In this document: positions 36,610 through 47,043 of the stretch, in pieces | Position numbering within the stretch: the first letter of the stretch is position 1 | How the letters are laid out: each line of letters begins with the position of its first letter | Source of the DNA: Wolfiporia cocos | Taxonomy: Eukaryota; Basidiomycota; Agaricomycetes; Polyporales; Phaeolaceae | Length of the DNA stretch: 64,000 nucleotides | Reading direction: 5' to 3' | Assembly (NCBI GenBank): GCA_029448655.1 | Contig: JACCLO010000008.1 | Span: 1,054,001-1,118,000, forward strand | Notes under the pieces: model-generated | Databases searched by the model: none | The model's input: only the letters and a program-made list of their open reading frames with translations | What the model was told of the DNA's origin: nothing | Position numbers and translations under genes: made by a program

Positions 36610-38026
36610 CTATGCACGACGGCCGGACAAGTCGGGAGCGGTGGCATTTCGCCGGACGCGCGCTGGCGAAACCACACATTCATCTCTTGTTACTGACGAG
36701 TGGCGCAGGGCGTGCTGCCGGTATGGCGCGTTGAGCCTTGTGCGCCGTGAGTGCTCGCTCCGATGGACGCCATGATGAACCTCGCGTAGCGGGGTCGTCT
36801 GATGCAGCACCGCCTGCGCCTCAGTCACCGCGTTCAATTCTGCAAATAACGGAGGGGGCAAGTCTCTGAACAGTCCTGTGATGCCCGTTCTCGGGCGCTC
36901 GGTGTGCACAGGTGAGTGCTCATGTGCTTCCACGTAGAGATCATCATCGAAGTCCTCTGGAAGTGCAAAAGGCGGAACGCGTGCTGTAGCAATGGGCGGT
37001 GTGGGTGTGTACGACCGGGTGTCTGTGTCCGAGGAGGCATCAAGATGCCGGTCCATATCAGAATCCGAGCTGATGGATGCTTCGTATCCATCGTCTTTGG
37101 CTAACCATGCGGGCGCAGTGTGTGGCAAAGGCTCGAGCGCAGCGTCTCGGGCATACAGCCGTGCGCCAGCATCGGAGTCCTCGGTCTCGATAGCGTCCGC
37201 ATCCTCGGTCGCCCATCCAAGGTCGACGGGCCCGCCCTTGATTGGGACCTCATGACTGCTGTAATAGTCATTCTCTTCTGCCAGATTGGCGACCACCGGC
37301 GACGATGCGCGATATACTGCCTCAATGTGGGCGATGACTTCGTCCGTGGTAGGTGCCATGTTGGACTCGAGCGCCTCCTCGACCTCGCGCCACCCGAGGG
37401 CGTCCAGGGATTCTTCGCCCTCGACCCCGGCGTCTTCACTGGACTCTTCGTGGGTGCTGTCTTCGGCATTTTCATCTTCACAGCCCGTGGTCTCATTGAG
37501 GTCCCGGTTCAATCCCAGATTCGCTCTGCGCGCTCGATACGCGACCTCAAGCTCCTTGACCTCGCTGAAGAAGTCTTCAAAGGCGCGATCTGCCATTGCC
37601 GCGTCGTTGAGACGCGTGTACCACCCGCGGAAGTTTCGCACTTCCGCAGTAAGTCGAGCCGCATAGTTGGCCACGGTGGTACTGAGGTCGAAATTCAGGT
37701 ACTATATCCCATTGACATCGTCAGCTCAGGGTACACGGTAAGGCCACAGTGGAATAAAGGGAACGATAGGCAATAGCGAAGACCAAGAACAAGAGGCATA
37801 CCTGCCACGTAAATTTCGAAGGCGGTGGGACCTCCGGTACGTCTTTCTTCTCGCTTTCGTTCCCCGGGTCGGTGTCATTTGCGTGTTGGGGAGGTGTGAC
37901 GCGCGCATATATTCCCTTGGGAGGGCAAAGTGGTGTGCTTCGGACCTTTGTCGATGAGCCAGCCGATAGTGGCACGCTGTGGCGCGCAGTCTCGATCGTT
38001 GCGTTGGCGTTCGCGGTGAAGATCAT
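36610..38026 (-). CDS. Orphan family-1 protein, copy 3
   Basis: ATG at 38026; exon 1 37802-38026 and exon 2 36610-37701 give about 438 residues. It is the inverted copy of gene 1. The N-terminal leader, RLTAEVRNFRGWYTR block, FEDFFSEVKELEVAYRARRA block, acidic middle (longer here) and basic tail with HHGVHRSEHSRRTRLN and PDLSGRRA are all kept. It is the most diverged of the three copies, yet has no stop or frameshift, so it is probably expressed and under selection. The function is unknown. Confidence 0.78.
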
Positions 38027-38270
38027 CTTCGGAATGTGAATAAGGCAGTAAGGGCAGTGTTCAAAGGACAATGGTACGGCGAAGGGGCCGGGATGTGGCT
38101 GCTCAGACGGTAGTAGGTAGTAGTTGGAAGGAAGGGCCACCGACACGCGCTTGATTTATGAATGCGCGCATTAGGTAATTGAAACACAGCGAACAACAAA
38201 CTGTCTCATCCACATATGATAGATACGCTAACGATTGTGTGAAGAGGTTGTGGCCACGGCGGCATTGCTT

Positions 38271-38939
38271 TGACCTTCATTGTGTTTATTCTCTACATCT
38301 TTACGAGACAGTGCACTGATTGGTATTACATACGCCACAGGTGGAATTCTACGACAATTGTATATGATTTGTACGAGCATCAAGCTCGATTAGAGCCCTT
38401 TATCCAGAAGATATAGATTGTCTAGCGCGCTGTACGCGCGTGCTGAACGTGATGCTATCGTCACAACGGTCAAAGGGCCACAGTGCGCCATCGCACCACG
38501 ACCTGGTTATCCTACAATCATTTGTCCAAGCCCGTGCATCTTTCCCGTTGACTGTCGGTGCTCGCGTCCAGACGTCTCACAAACAAGGCCACACGTGCAG
38601 CACTTCACCTGGTGCGCGCACCTCACACTCAAAAGAGACACAAGCCTGACAGCTGTCACATCAGCGAAGTGCAAGACCGTAGATCTACTCATATCTATAT
38701 AGATATACCTAGCAGGTCCTGCAACTGTAGCCGGACCGGTATACTCATGTATAACCCCCTTATAGTAGCAAGTCTGCACAATATCACGTGCCCAAGGGAC
38801 GCGTTCTTGCAAGGACACGGTGCCCTAGGCCCATGCCATTGCAAGGACCTCACCTGAGGTCCTCGCTATTGTGAGGAGTGCCATTGCTATTGCGGGGACC
38901 GTAAAATAGCTATTTCCGGGAGCACTAGTATAATATCGG
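38271..38939. other. Intergenic, decayed repeat then promoter-side sequence
   Basis: 38450-38700 resembles 19900-20100 inversely. A perfect 9-bp inverted repeat (AGGACCTCA / TGAGGTCCT) lies near 38848-38868. No gene seen. Before the gypsy insertion this sequence was directly upstream of the membrane-protein gene at 49664. Confidence 0.45.
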
Positions 38940-39650
38940 TGTTACGGGTCGAATACCCGTTTGTATATTCGAGTCGTGAATATAGATCTTTCTTCTGCAC
39001 GTAGGCACGTCGCCGTATGCAAGGCAAATACTCGTTAGATGCCTTCAGGTCCTAAGTGAAATCCTCGAGAGATCAGTTAATATCCAATACACGTTAGAGG
39101 ATATAGTCTGTTCAAGTGCGAGTCAGATAGAATATAAGACTCGCCTAAGTCCGAGAAGTCAGTGTGCACTTCGAGGACTTAGTCGTTCGATTGCTCGAGC
39201 GAGAAATACTGAGCGTAGTTTCCTACGTTTGAGAACGAGTATAAGACTTCTTGTTTGTACAACAAGGTCGAGCTGAAGAGCCTCGACAGTAAGTACATGA
39301 GTTTATATACTACGTTAAGTTCCAGGGGTCGAGCCTGTCCCAGATGTCACTGATACTATCTACGCTATAGTACCAAACATTTGATAAGTATGTAGTGATA
39401 TATCCGGAACGATAGATAGGAATGAAGATGGCGGTTGAACGCCATCTATCAGCTATTAAATGATAAATATAAAACGTGGACAGAGTTGAATCTGTCAAAG
39501 GTGAAACGCGCCCTACATGCTAGTACAACTGGGGATGCGCCCAGTAGAGTCACGAGTAGCCAGGGGAGTTGGTTGCGCAACAAGTCCCTGTATCGTGTTC
39601 GCTCAAGGGTGAGTTCTGTCGATATTCGAAAAATCAAAATAACCGTAACA
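38940..39650 (-). repeat. 3' LTR of chromovirus copy 1
   Basis: 711 bp, plus-strand ends TGTTACGGGTCG and AACCGTAACA. Read on the minus strand it has a TATA-like GTATATAAAC box, as expected for the promoter. Confidence 0.93.
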
Positions 39651-39704
39651 TCAGCCCCTCCCTAAGCGTTCGTTGTCCTCGACGAATCTTCCAAGTTCCC
39701 CTCC

Positions 39705-40772
39705 TCAGAGTGCCTCGGCATCCTGCTCGTTGTAGATGTCGCCGTTCCCGCTGAGGGACGGGGTCGTAGGAGTTTGCCATATGAAGTGTTGGCGGCACTC
39801 ATTCTGTCGATGACCTGGTTGATTGAGCCCACAAGTTCGGCAAATGTAGTCGGGACAGTCGAGGATCCAGTGGTTGGCGGAACCACATTGTCGGCACGGC
39901 TGCTCGGGTGAAGGCCTCGCTGGTACCCTTAGGGAAGGGATATCGCGGAGGTATTCGTTATGTTGATACCTCCAGTGGTGCGCGGCCCGTTGAAGGTTTC
40001 GTGCGGCCCATGTGGGTAGGGAGGCGGTGTCTTGTTCGTGCTCCCTCGCACCTCGCTCAAACTCCTTGCGGGTAATACTCTGCACCGAAGGAGATCGTCG
40101 AATAGGCGGCGTGCTATTTGCTCTTCGCTGTCGCGCTGGGGTAGCCCTAGGGCTCGTCGGGCGTGCAGGTGGTTCACGTCTCCCGTCGCTTCCCATACCA
40201 GGAATACGACGTGGCGTCGAGTTTCTAACTCCTGTTTGGCGGGCTCTCTGAGTCTTGGTAGGCAATGGAAATAATACTCGATTGCGTTCCATAAAATCAA
40301 ACGGCCTTGCAACTCGGTGTCGTTCGTCGGTGGTGAAAAAGCGGGCGGGTCGTGGTACGTATTCGGGTCGACTGGGAGTAGTGTGCTCGTGATCCTCGAA
40401 GTCGTTGAGCGCGTGTCGTAATCGTGCCGTTGTGGTGGTGGCCAGCCTGTCAGTAAGTCTGTCGGTGAGCAGCTCAAGTCCCTCTCTCTGCGCTCGGATC
40501 TGCCCCTCCATTCGGACGAGGTCCTCGGTAATATTCTGGTACGAGCTGTATACGTGGGTGAGGTCCTGCGCGATGTCAAAGAGGGCCGTCCAGCCATCGG
40601 CTCGGCCAGCAAAGGGTCCCTCGGCCCTGTACCAGAGGAGGGCGTGTCTGATCTGTAGATGTTGGGGGGAGTGCCTCCTCGGCAGCGTACCTCTTGGTCG
40701 TCCTTCTCTGCGACCTGCGTCGCTGTGGGGGGTTGTGGCACGGCGAGGGAGCTGGTGACGAGTCGTTGACAT
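39705..40772 (-). CDS. Extra 3' ORF of chromovirus copy 1, zinc-knuckle protein
   Basis: ATG at 40772 (MSTTRHQLP) to a stop at 39705, 355 residues, located after the pol chromodomain where simple gypsy elements have nothing. The N-terminal part has a helical, probably coiled-coil segment (LFDIAQDLTHVYSSYQNI through LTDRLTDRLATTTTARLRHA). The C-terminus has two Cys/His knuckles, C-x2-C-x4-H-x4-C (CRQCGSANHWILDC) and C-x2-C-x6-H-x4-C (CRTCGLNQPGHRQNEC), like nucleic-acid-binding Gag knuckles. The homologous frame in copy 2 is open except for one stop. A second frame over the same DNA (39929-40741) is also open and conserved. The function is unknown; RNA binding is an inference from the knuckles. 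Confidence 0.72.
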   Translation of the reverse strand: MSTTRHQLPRRATTPHSDAGRREGRPRGTLPRRHSPQHLQIRHALLWYRAEGPFAGRADGWTALFDIAQDLTHVYSSYQNITEDLVRMEGQIRAQREGLELLTDRLTDRLATTTTARLRHALNDFEDHEHTTPSRPEYVPRPARFFTTDERHRVARPFDFMERNRVLFPLPTKTQRARQTGVRNSTPRRIPGMGSDGRREPPARPTSPRATPARQRRANSTPPIRRSPSVQSITRKEFERGAREHEQDTASLPTWAARNLQRAAHHWRYQHNEYLRDIPSLRVPARPSPEQPCRQCGSANHWILDCPDYICRTCGLNQPGHRQNECRQHFIWQTPTTPSLSGNGDIYNEQDAEAL

Positions 40773-40778
40773 ACTATC

Positions 40779-41486
40779 TGTTACGGTTATTTTGATTTTT
40801 CGAATATCGACAGAACTCACCACCGGTCAAATACGATACAGGGACTTGTTGTGCAACCAGCCCCCCTGGCTACTCGTGATCTTACTGGGCGCATCCCCAG
40901 TTGTACTAGTCTATAGGGCTCGTTTCATCTTTGGCAGATCCAACCCTGCCACCGTTTCATGTTCATCGTTTATTAGCTGACAGATGGCGTTCAACCGCCA
41001 TCATTCCTATCTATCGTCTCAGATATATCACTCCATACTTATCAGACGTTTGGGACTATAGCGTAGATAGTATCTGTGGCATCTGGGACAGACTTGACCC
41101 CTGAAACCTAGCGTAGTATAAAAACTCATGTACTTACCGTCGAGGCTCTTCAGCTCGACCTTGTTGTATAAACAAGAAGTCTTATACTCGTTCTCAAACG
41201 TAGGAAACTACGCTCAGTATTTCTCACTCGAGCAATCGAACGACTAAGTCCTCGAAGTGCACACTGACTTCTCGGACTTAGGCGAGTCTTATATTCTATT
41301 CGACTCGCACTTGAACAGATTATATCCTCTAACGCGTATTGGATATTAACCGATCTCCTAAGGACTTCACTTAGGACCTGAAGGCATCTAACGAGTATTT
41401 GCCTTGCATACGGCAACGTGCCTACGTGCAGAAGAACGATCTATATTCGCGACTCGAATATACGAACGGGTATTTGACCCGTAACA
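40779..41486 (+). mobile_element. Solo LTR of the same chromovirus nested in copy 1, TSD CTATC
   Basis: 708 bp in the opposite orientation to the host element, flanked by CTATC at 40774-40778 and 41487-41491. Copy 2 shows the empty site (near 60914). It separates the chromodomain from the 3' ORF and truncates the pol frame. Confidence 0.93.
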
Positions 41487-41491
41487 CTATC

Positions 41492-43688
41492 ACTGTTCGG
41501 TTTTCGAGCGTTGGGGTTGTCCTGACTCGCATTCTGTGGTAAGCTTTTATCAGCTCCTTGGAGTGCTCTAAATTTCCTTCGTCTTCCCAGGAGTTGTCGG
41601 CCGTGGCATAGCCCTTCCACTTGACGAAATATTGATGCTTTTTTTCTCGCCATCTGTCAGCCAGGATAGCTTCGACTTTGTATTCTTCCTGTCCCTTGAC
41701 GATATCAGGTGGCGGCCGTAGGTAATTGGGTCCGTGCACCCTCGTTTCCCTGAACGGTTTTAGTAAGGTAGCGTGGAATACCGGATGAATTTTCCAGCTC
41801 GTTGGTAACTGCAGCCGGTATGTCATGGGTCCCATCTTTTCTGTGATGGTGAAGGGTCCTTCCCATTTTGGTGCCAGCTTGTTAGATTCGTATGGGATAG
41901 TTAGGTTCTTTGCGTCGAGCCAAACTTTATCTCCTTTCCCGAGCTTCGGTAATTCTCGGAGGAAGTGTCCTGCCATCCTTTTCTGAGCTAGTTTGTGCAC
42001 GATGAATGCCATCTTTCGCGCCTCTTTGATCCTGTCGACTGCTGCCGGGACGTTCCCTACTCTGTTGTAGTCTGGGAACCCTCTCGGGGTATACCCCAAG
42101 ATTATTTCAAGTGGCGCGGGTCAATTTCCGGTTCGTTGGGTGTTGTGTGCGAACTCAACGTCAGGTAGTCGTTGTACCCATTGAAACGGATCATTCATGC
42201 AGTAGATGCGAAGGTATACTTCGATTTGTTGGTTCATCCTTTCTGTTTGTCCGTCTGTCTGGGGGTGGTATGCTGTGCTCATCGCTGATTCTGTTCCCTG
42301 TAGTTTGCATAATTCTTTGAAAAGTTTTGATGCGAACTGGGGCCCCCTGTCTGAAATGATCTTTCGGGGGATGCCATATAGTGAGTAGATCTTTCGGTGG
42401 AATATTTCTGCCGCCCCTTTGCTAGTGATTGTTTTGTCGCACGGGGTGAGAGAGATGGCCTTGGATAGGCCATGGTCGACGATCACCATCATTGAGTTGT
42501 ATCTTCCCACTCTTGGCAGATCGGTGACAAAGTCGACCGAGCATTGTGAGAAGGGGAGGGCGTCCTCCCGCGTTGGTATTGGTTGTAGTGGGGGTTTGAT
42601 CGGGCTTCAATCAGGTTTCATCTGTTGACAGATTGCGCAGCCTCGGACGTATTCCGCTATCATTGTTCTCATGTCAGGCCACCAAAAATGCGTTGTGACC
42701 TGTATCGTCGTTCCCCAGATTCCAGGGTGTCCGGCTGGGATCGAGTCGTGGTATTTCGAGATGACGTCCCGTCGAAGACCCTCATCTTTTGGTACGTGCA
42801 TCCTGCCCTTGTAGAGCAATATTCCATCTGTTTGCATCTGCGGCGGATCTTGTGGGGAATTTGCCTGTTCCTTCTAGGGTGCGGATTGCCTGTTCCGCAG
42901 ATTCATCTCGATCCTTGGCACTTTTGATTCGATCAATGATCGGGATCTGGATTGTATGGACTACGAGCTCATCTGGGATCATGGTTATTCCCTCGTTGTC
43001 TTCGTCGCTTTCATCAAGGTGATACAACCTGGAAAGTGTGTCCGCCGTGACCAGCTTTCTTCCGGGGACGTGCTGCAGCTTCAGGTCGAATTGCGAGAGG
43101 AATAGATGCCATCTTGCTTGTTGCCGATTTAGGCGCTGTGCCCTTCTCCAGTACGTCAGGTTCTGGTGATTGCTTCGGATCAAGATCCGATGCGGTGCTC
43201 CTTCTAACAGGTGCCACCATTCTTCTAGTGCTCGGACTATTCCGAGTAGTTCGCGATCATAGATTTCGTAGTTCCGTTCTGCTGATGTCAGGGATTGTGA
43301 GAGATATCCCACCAGTCGTTCGTGCCCTGTTTCATTCGTCTGTTTCAGTACTGCTCCTGTGGCGAACTGAGATGCGTCTGTTTCGAGGATAAATGGTTTC
43401 CCCTTGTCCGGCGTCCCTAGTGCGGGCGCCGTCGTAAATGCTTGTTTCATGAAGTCAAACGCCTTTTGTTCTTTATCCGTCCACTGGAACCCTGTTCCTG
43501 TGACCGTTTTCGTGAGGTCTACAAGAGGTCGGGCGTGCGTTGAGTAATGATCGATAAACTTTCGGTAGAAGTTCGCGAATCCTAGGAAGGATCTGACTTC
43601 CTTGAGATTTCGGGGAGTCGGCAGTCTTTAATCCCGTTGAGTTTCGCTGGGTCCATCTGAATATTTCCTGGGGTAATGACTAGCCCCA
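41492..43688 (-). pseudogene. Chromovirus copy 1 pol: RNase H, integrase, chromodomain
   Basis: In order on the minus strand: the RT thumb/connection, the RNase H domain (LETDASQFATGAVL near 43390, ERNYEIYDRELLGI near 43270, TYWRRAQRLNRQQARW), the integrase HHCC zinc finger (HPGIWGT...CAICQQMK near 42740-42615), the integrase core with catalytic Asp (VDFVTDLP), Asp ([10 protein letters not shown]) and Glu ([10 protein letters not shown]), a GPF/Y-like C-terminus (WEGPFTITEKMGP), then a chromodomain (VEAILADRW through YFVKWKGYATADNSWED) near 41690-41570. The frame is broken by a one-base loss near 43622, an 8-base loss near 42833, and TGA codons at 42607-42609 and 42121-42123 where copy 2 has CGA. 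Confidence 0.92.
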
Positions 43689-44249
43689 TGTCACAGAATT
43701 CCCGGTGGGGGGTTCTGGCATCCCTCGCTATAGGTTCTATGGGCGCCGCTAGGTGCGCGCGCGCCTCTCTAGTCCTTAGCCACCTCCAGCGCTCCGTTCT
43801 ATGCCATCTAGATCATCTGACCCACTAGTTTAGCGCTGTAGGGTAGCGCGCACCTTAGGTACATCACATATGGTCACAGTAGTTACATGTAGCGTCACCA
43901 GCACATGACCCATTAGATACGGCGCACAGGCCCTCTCTTTAGGGTAGTACTAGTTAGCTCATCGCTCATGTATATATTACGACGAGATGTGGGTTAATAC
44001 CCCATCTCTTAGATTCTCGACAATGGGATCTCCCCTTACTCGCTAAGCACCTGTGTGACTCGCTGGCCCGGGGCCCCTATCTCCTCTTCCTTGTCTGTGA
44101 ACCAACGACGCTATGTCGGCGTACACTAGGGATGGCTCCGCCTCCCACGTAGCCTCTGCGCTCACCGCTAGCGCGTTGTTTTATGGCCCTGTGGGGCGTT
44201 GTAGGGATCCCCCTGAGCCCAGGGGTAGCACAGAGGCGAGTCTGTGTCA
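43689..44249 (+). mobile_element. Solo LTR (561 bp) nested in RT of copy 1, TSD CCCCA
   Basis: Ends TGTCACAG and TGTGTCA, flanked by CCCCA at 43684-43688 and 44250-44254. Copy 2 retains the uninterrupted sequence near 63132. It belongs to the same family as 63390-63948. Confidence 0.92.
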
Positions 44250-45137
44250 CCCCAGAAATTCGACTCTGTCGACGCCAAAGGCGCATTTTTCGGGTTTCAC
44301 AAAGAGGTGGTTGTCCACCAGTCTTTGGAGAATTCGTCGCTCTCGTTCCTTGTGCGTTTTCTCATCTTCTGAGAAAATGAGGATGTCGTCCATATAGACC
44401 AGCACCCATCCTTCGAGAATTTCTTCTTTCAGGATTTCATTCATCATTGCCTGGAAGGTTCCTGGTGCGTTGCATAATCCGAAAAACATAACCGTCGGCC
44501 CGTATAACCCTCGGTTTGTTTTGAAAGCTGCCTTCCATCGGTCTCCTTCTTTGATTCGAACATTGTTGTATCCCGCCCTGAGATCCATCTTCGTAAAGAC
44601 CTTTGCTCCTTTCAGTTTCTCCAGGAGCTCCGAGATGAGTGGCAGGGGATAGACGTTCTTTATCGTCCCTGCGTTCAGATATCGATAATCTTGACATGGC
44701 CGGAGGCCGTTGTCTTTCTTTGGGACGAAAAAGAAAGGTGACGCCATTGGGGATTTTGAAGGAACTATGAATCCCTTAGCCAGATTCTCTTTTAGGAATT
44801 CGTCCAGTGCCTGTTGTTCTTTTGGCGACAGCGCATAGACCTTGCAGTCTCTTGGCACGAAGTCCAGTTTTAATTCAATCGCGTGGTCCCATGGTCTCGA
44901 CGGGGGGAATGCTGCCGCAGATTCCTCACTGAATACCTTGGCGAAGTCTAATAGGTGTTTCGGGACCATCTCTTCGATCGTCTTTTCTAGTTCGGGAGTT
45001 TTCTGTGCGAATTCTTGGGATTTCGTTAATGCTTTTCGGACAGCATTAATGATCTGTATCTTTGTTTGGAACTTCCTTCGCGTTTCCTCTTTCTTCCCTA
45101 TGATCTTGGGGCCTTCTTTCGCGAAGCGTCGGATTGC
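44250..45137 (-). pseudogene. Chromovirus copy 1 reverse transcriptase
   Basis: It follows the dUTPase in the same frame after a TAA at 45138-45140. The spacer (about 45137-44970) leads into [13 protein letters not shown] and the palm/fingers of a Ty3-type [57 protein letters not shown], and the catalytic [10 protein letters not shown] near 44390. The domain runs into the solo LTR at 44249 and continues beyond it at 43688. Apart from that insertion the RT core itself is intact; expression would need readthrough of the TAA. Confidence 0.92.
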
Positions 45138-45746
45138 TTAATACTCCTCGGGAGTGTATAATCGTCGATTTGTTTCTTCCGGTTGGTCTGTGGATCCAAA
45201 CCCTTTCTCCCCTCGTTCCGTTTCATCTAGGTCTTTGACCTCTATGATGTCGGGGGTGAGGTGTTGTTCGAATATTATCTGGGCTATTCGCATGCCCGGG
45301 ATGATTCTATGTTTTTTGTCTGAGTAGTTGAAGACGATGGCTCCAACATCTCCTCGGTAGTCCGAGTCTATGACTCCGGCCTGTACTACCAATCCGTGTC
45401 TGAGGGTGTTGCCTGATCGTCCGGCCAACCTCCCGTACGATCCCTTTGGGATTTTCATTTTTACTCCCGTGGAGACGAGTTTCCATCCCCCTGCTGGGAT
45501 CTCGGTTTCTTCTGTGGCATAAAGGTCGTACCCCGCAGCTTCTTGGGTTCCCCTTGTTGGAATTTTTCCTTCCGGGGAAACTACCATTTCTACTGTATCC
45601 ATATGGATCGTGGTTTCCTGTTTTCTTTCTTCTGCTCCTAGTACTGTTCGTACGTCAACCGTCTGGTCCTTCCAGTCGATTGTGGGGTTTTCGTCTTTTA
45701 GCCACCCATATCCTAAGATCATGTTTTCCGTGCCGATTGATCCTAC
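45138..45746 (-). CDS. dUTPase domain of the chromovirus pol
   Basis: After the protease tail (IGTENMILGYGWLKDENPTI) comes a complete trimeric-type dUTPase, which splits dUTP to dUMP and keeps uracil out of DNA. All five family motifs are visible in order: TQEAAGYDLYATE (motif 1, with Asp), YGRLAGRSGN (motif 2, RSG kept, P replaced by G), AGVIDSDYRGDVGAIVFN (motif 3, catalytic Asp), GMRIAQIIF (motif 4) and RGEKGFGSTD (motif 5, the mobile P-loop-like arm). The domain lies between protease and RT in the pol frame and ends at the TAA 45138-45140. Retroviral dUTPases lie elsewhere (with protease in beta-retroviruses, between RNase H and integrase in lentiviruses). Its N-terminal side is cut off from the protease by the DNA transposon at 45749-46720. 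Confidence 0.93.
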   Translation of the reverse strand, partial: VGSIGTENMILGYGWLKDENPTIDWKDQTVDVRTVLGAEERKQETTIHMDTVEMVVSPEGKIPTRGTQEAAGYDLYATEETEIPAGGWKLVSTGVKMKIPKGSYGRLAGRSGNTLRHGLVVQAGVIDSDYRGDVGAIVFNYSDKKHRIIPGMRIAQIIFEQHLTPDIIEVKDLDETERGEKGFGSTDQPEETNRRLYTPEEY

Positions 45747-45748
45747 TA

Positions 45749-46720
45749 TGGTGCCGGCACCCTAGTCACCGCTACTTTTGTACAGTGGCCAAATCCTTGG
45801 GTCAACTTCGCATTAACCCTAAGCAAGGTTTATATAGGCACCGGTACTTTCTGTGCCCTGATACCGAACACTTTGGGTATGGCACAGCCCGGAGATGCGA
45901 AATTTGAATGCTCGTAGTGATGTAGATACAGGGCAGGCACAATATTAATATATCTACCAGCTCACTACATCCCATGCTTGAATAAGACACAGAAAGCATG
46001 TGAAGCCAACGTTGCTCAGTGCTGGGAAGTGGCAATTGCACGCATCCATCACAGCAAAGGATTTGTAAACAAGAAGGCTATTCAACTGACGAATCTCCTG
46101 CTCAATTATATCAATCTTCCCAGAGGAATACAACAATTTCTCGTCAAGCCAAATATTTGGGTTGATGAGCTGCAAATGCCAAATCGTGGGGAATGTGACC
46201 CGGATGCAACCGGTTGCTGCACCTGTTGAATGCGTACTTGAAAATCAGCCAGATTCAAAGAACAGAAACCTCCTGTTCAGGGTCATTGAGGATGCAGGCC
46301 ACATGTATATTTTGCCCAAATATCACTGAGCTGAACAGTTTCGTCACATTTTTCTGGAGTGCTGTCACGAAATCCCTTTGCGATTACTATGATAATATAT
46401 TTCCAACATTACAAGCCAAATGCATTAGCATTGATGAGGTCGGTACAAGTCTCACTGCCCGTCAGCTTGACTATATACCATATTTGGAGTGGTCAGACGA
46501 GTATAATTATCATTACTTTCCATATACGGTATTACTTTCCCACCACTGGCCAAATCCGGACATAGAAATTTCTCAACTTTGATTTTCAGACAAATCCGCC
46601 TAGCCATTTTGTTCCTACCTTCAATCAGAGCATTTTGGCTAGACCGATTATCTCTAGGTGCCAGTTTGAGCGAGCAGTAAGACTTGTACAAAAGTAGCGG
46701 TGACTAGGGCGCCGGCACCA
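45749..46720 (+). mobile_element. Tc1/mariner-pogo-like element with decayed transposase, TSD TA
   Basis: A 972-bp insertion with inverted ends TGGTGCCGGC...CTAGTCACCGCTACTTTTGT (about 36 bp) and TA on both sides (45747-45748, 46721-46722); removal restores the pol frame. On the plus strand a broken DDE-transposase C-terminal part can be read: DELQMPNRGECDPDATGCC (near 46170-46220), then ENQPDSKNRNLLFRVIEDAG and HMYILPKYH (near 46240-46330), as in the mariner-type DDE domains of fungi. Frameshifts and stops show it is inactive. Confidence 0.82.
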
Positions 46721-46722
46721 TA

Positions 46723-47043
46723 GGAATCGGACTTTACGTGTCTTCTGGGTCTTTGGGTATCGTAGGAGTATGGTGGCTTCTCGATCTATTCGCCCATCTT
46801 TGTTTTCTGTCCCGTCAATGTTTTTAACAATGATCGGGTTCTTTAAAGGTTGCGTGGGCACCTTGTATTTTTCTACCACTCTGCTGTGGATCAAGTTCGA
46901 CATCGCTCCTGAGTCGATTAATGCGTTGCATTTCACGGGTTTTGCCAGCGTCATGATTACCGGGATGAAGAGGGATCGATTCTTTTCAAACGAGGTAATT
47001 ACATGCGCTGCTTTCTCGGAGGGCAAGACCGTGGGCTTCCCTC
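46723..47043 (-). CDS. Aspartic protease region of chromovirus copy 1
   Basis: Frame -1 relative to gag, consistent with a Gag-Pol frameshift as in many Ty3 elements. It contains CNALIDSGAMSNLIHSRVVE (active-site DSG) and continues to the insertion at 46720, after which the frame goes on into GSIGTENMILGYGWL, the typical end of the protease fold. It is intact apart from the DNA transposon. No ATG begins this frame, so translation must come from gag. I do not see a canonical slippery heptamer at the junction. Confidence 0.85.

Larger units (their letters stand above)
33300..38270 (-). repeat. Right arm of the large inverted duplication
   Basis: Inverse counterpart of 20300-27300: orphan family-2 copy 2 (33508-34198), non-coding segment 34990-35900, then orphan gene 3 with its flanks (36000-38250). 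The PIN1/GalE piece of the left arm is absent; only about 400 bp (34600-35000) stands in its place. Confidence 0.8.

Noticed and set aside
40779..41486. Second complete retroelement inside chromovirus copy 1
   Set aside because: Only one LTR with its own CTATC duplication is present and copy 2 shows the empty site; it is a solo LTR.
45138..45746. dUTPase as a host gene fragment captured next to the retrotransposon
   Set aside because: It is in frame with the protease upstream and RT downstream on the same strand, so it is part of pol.
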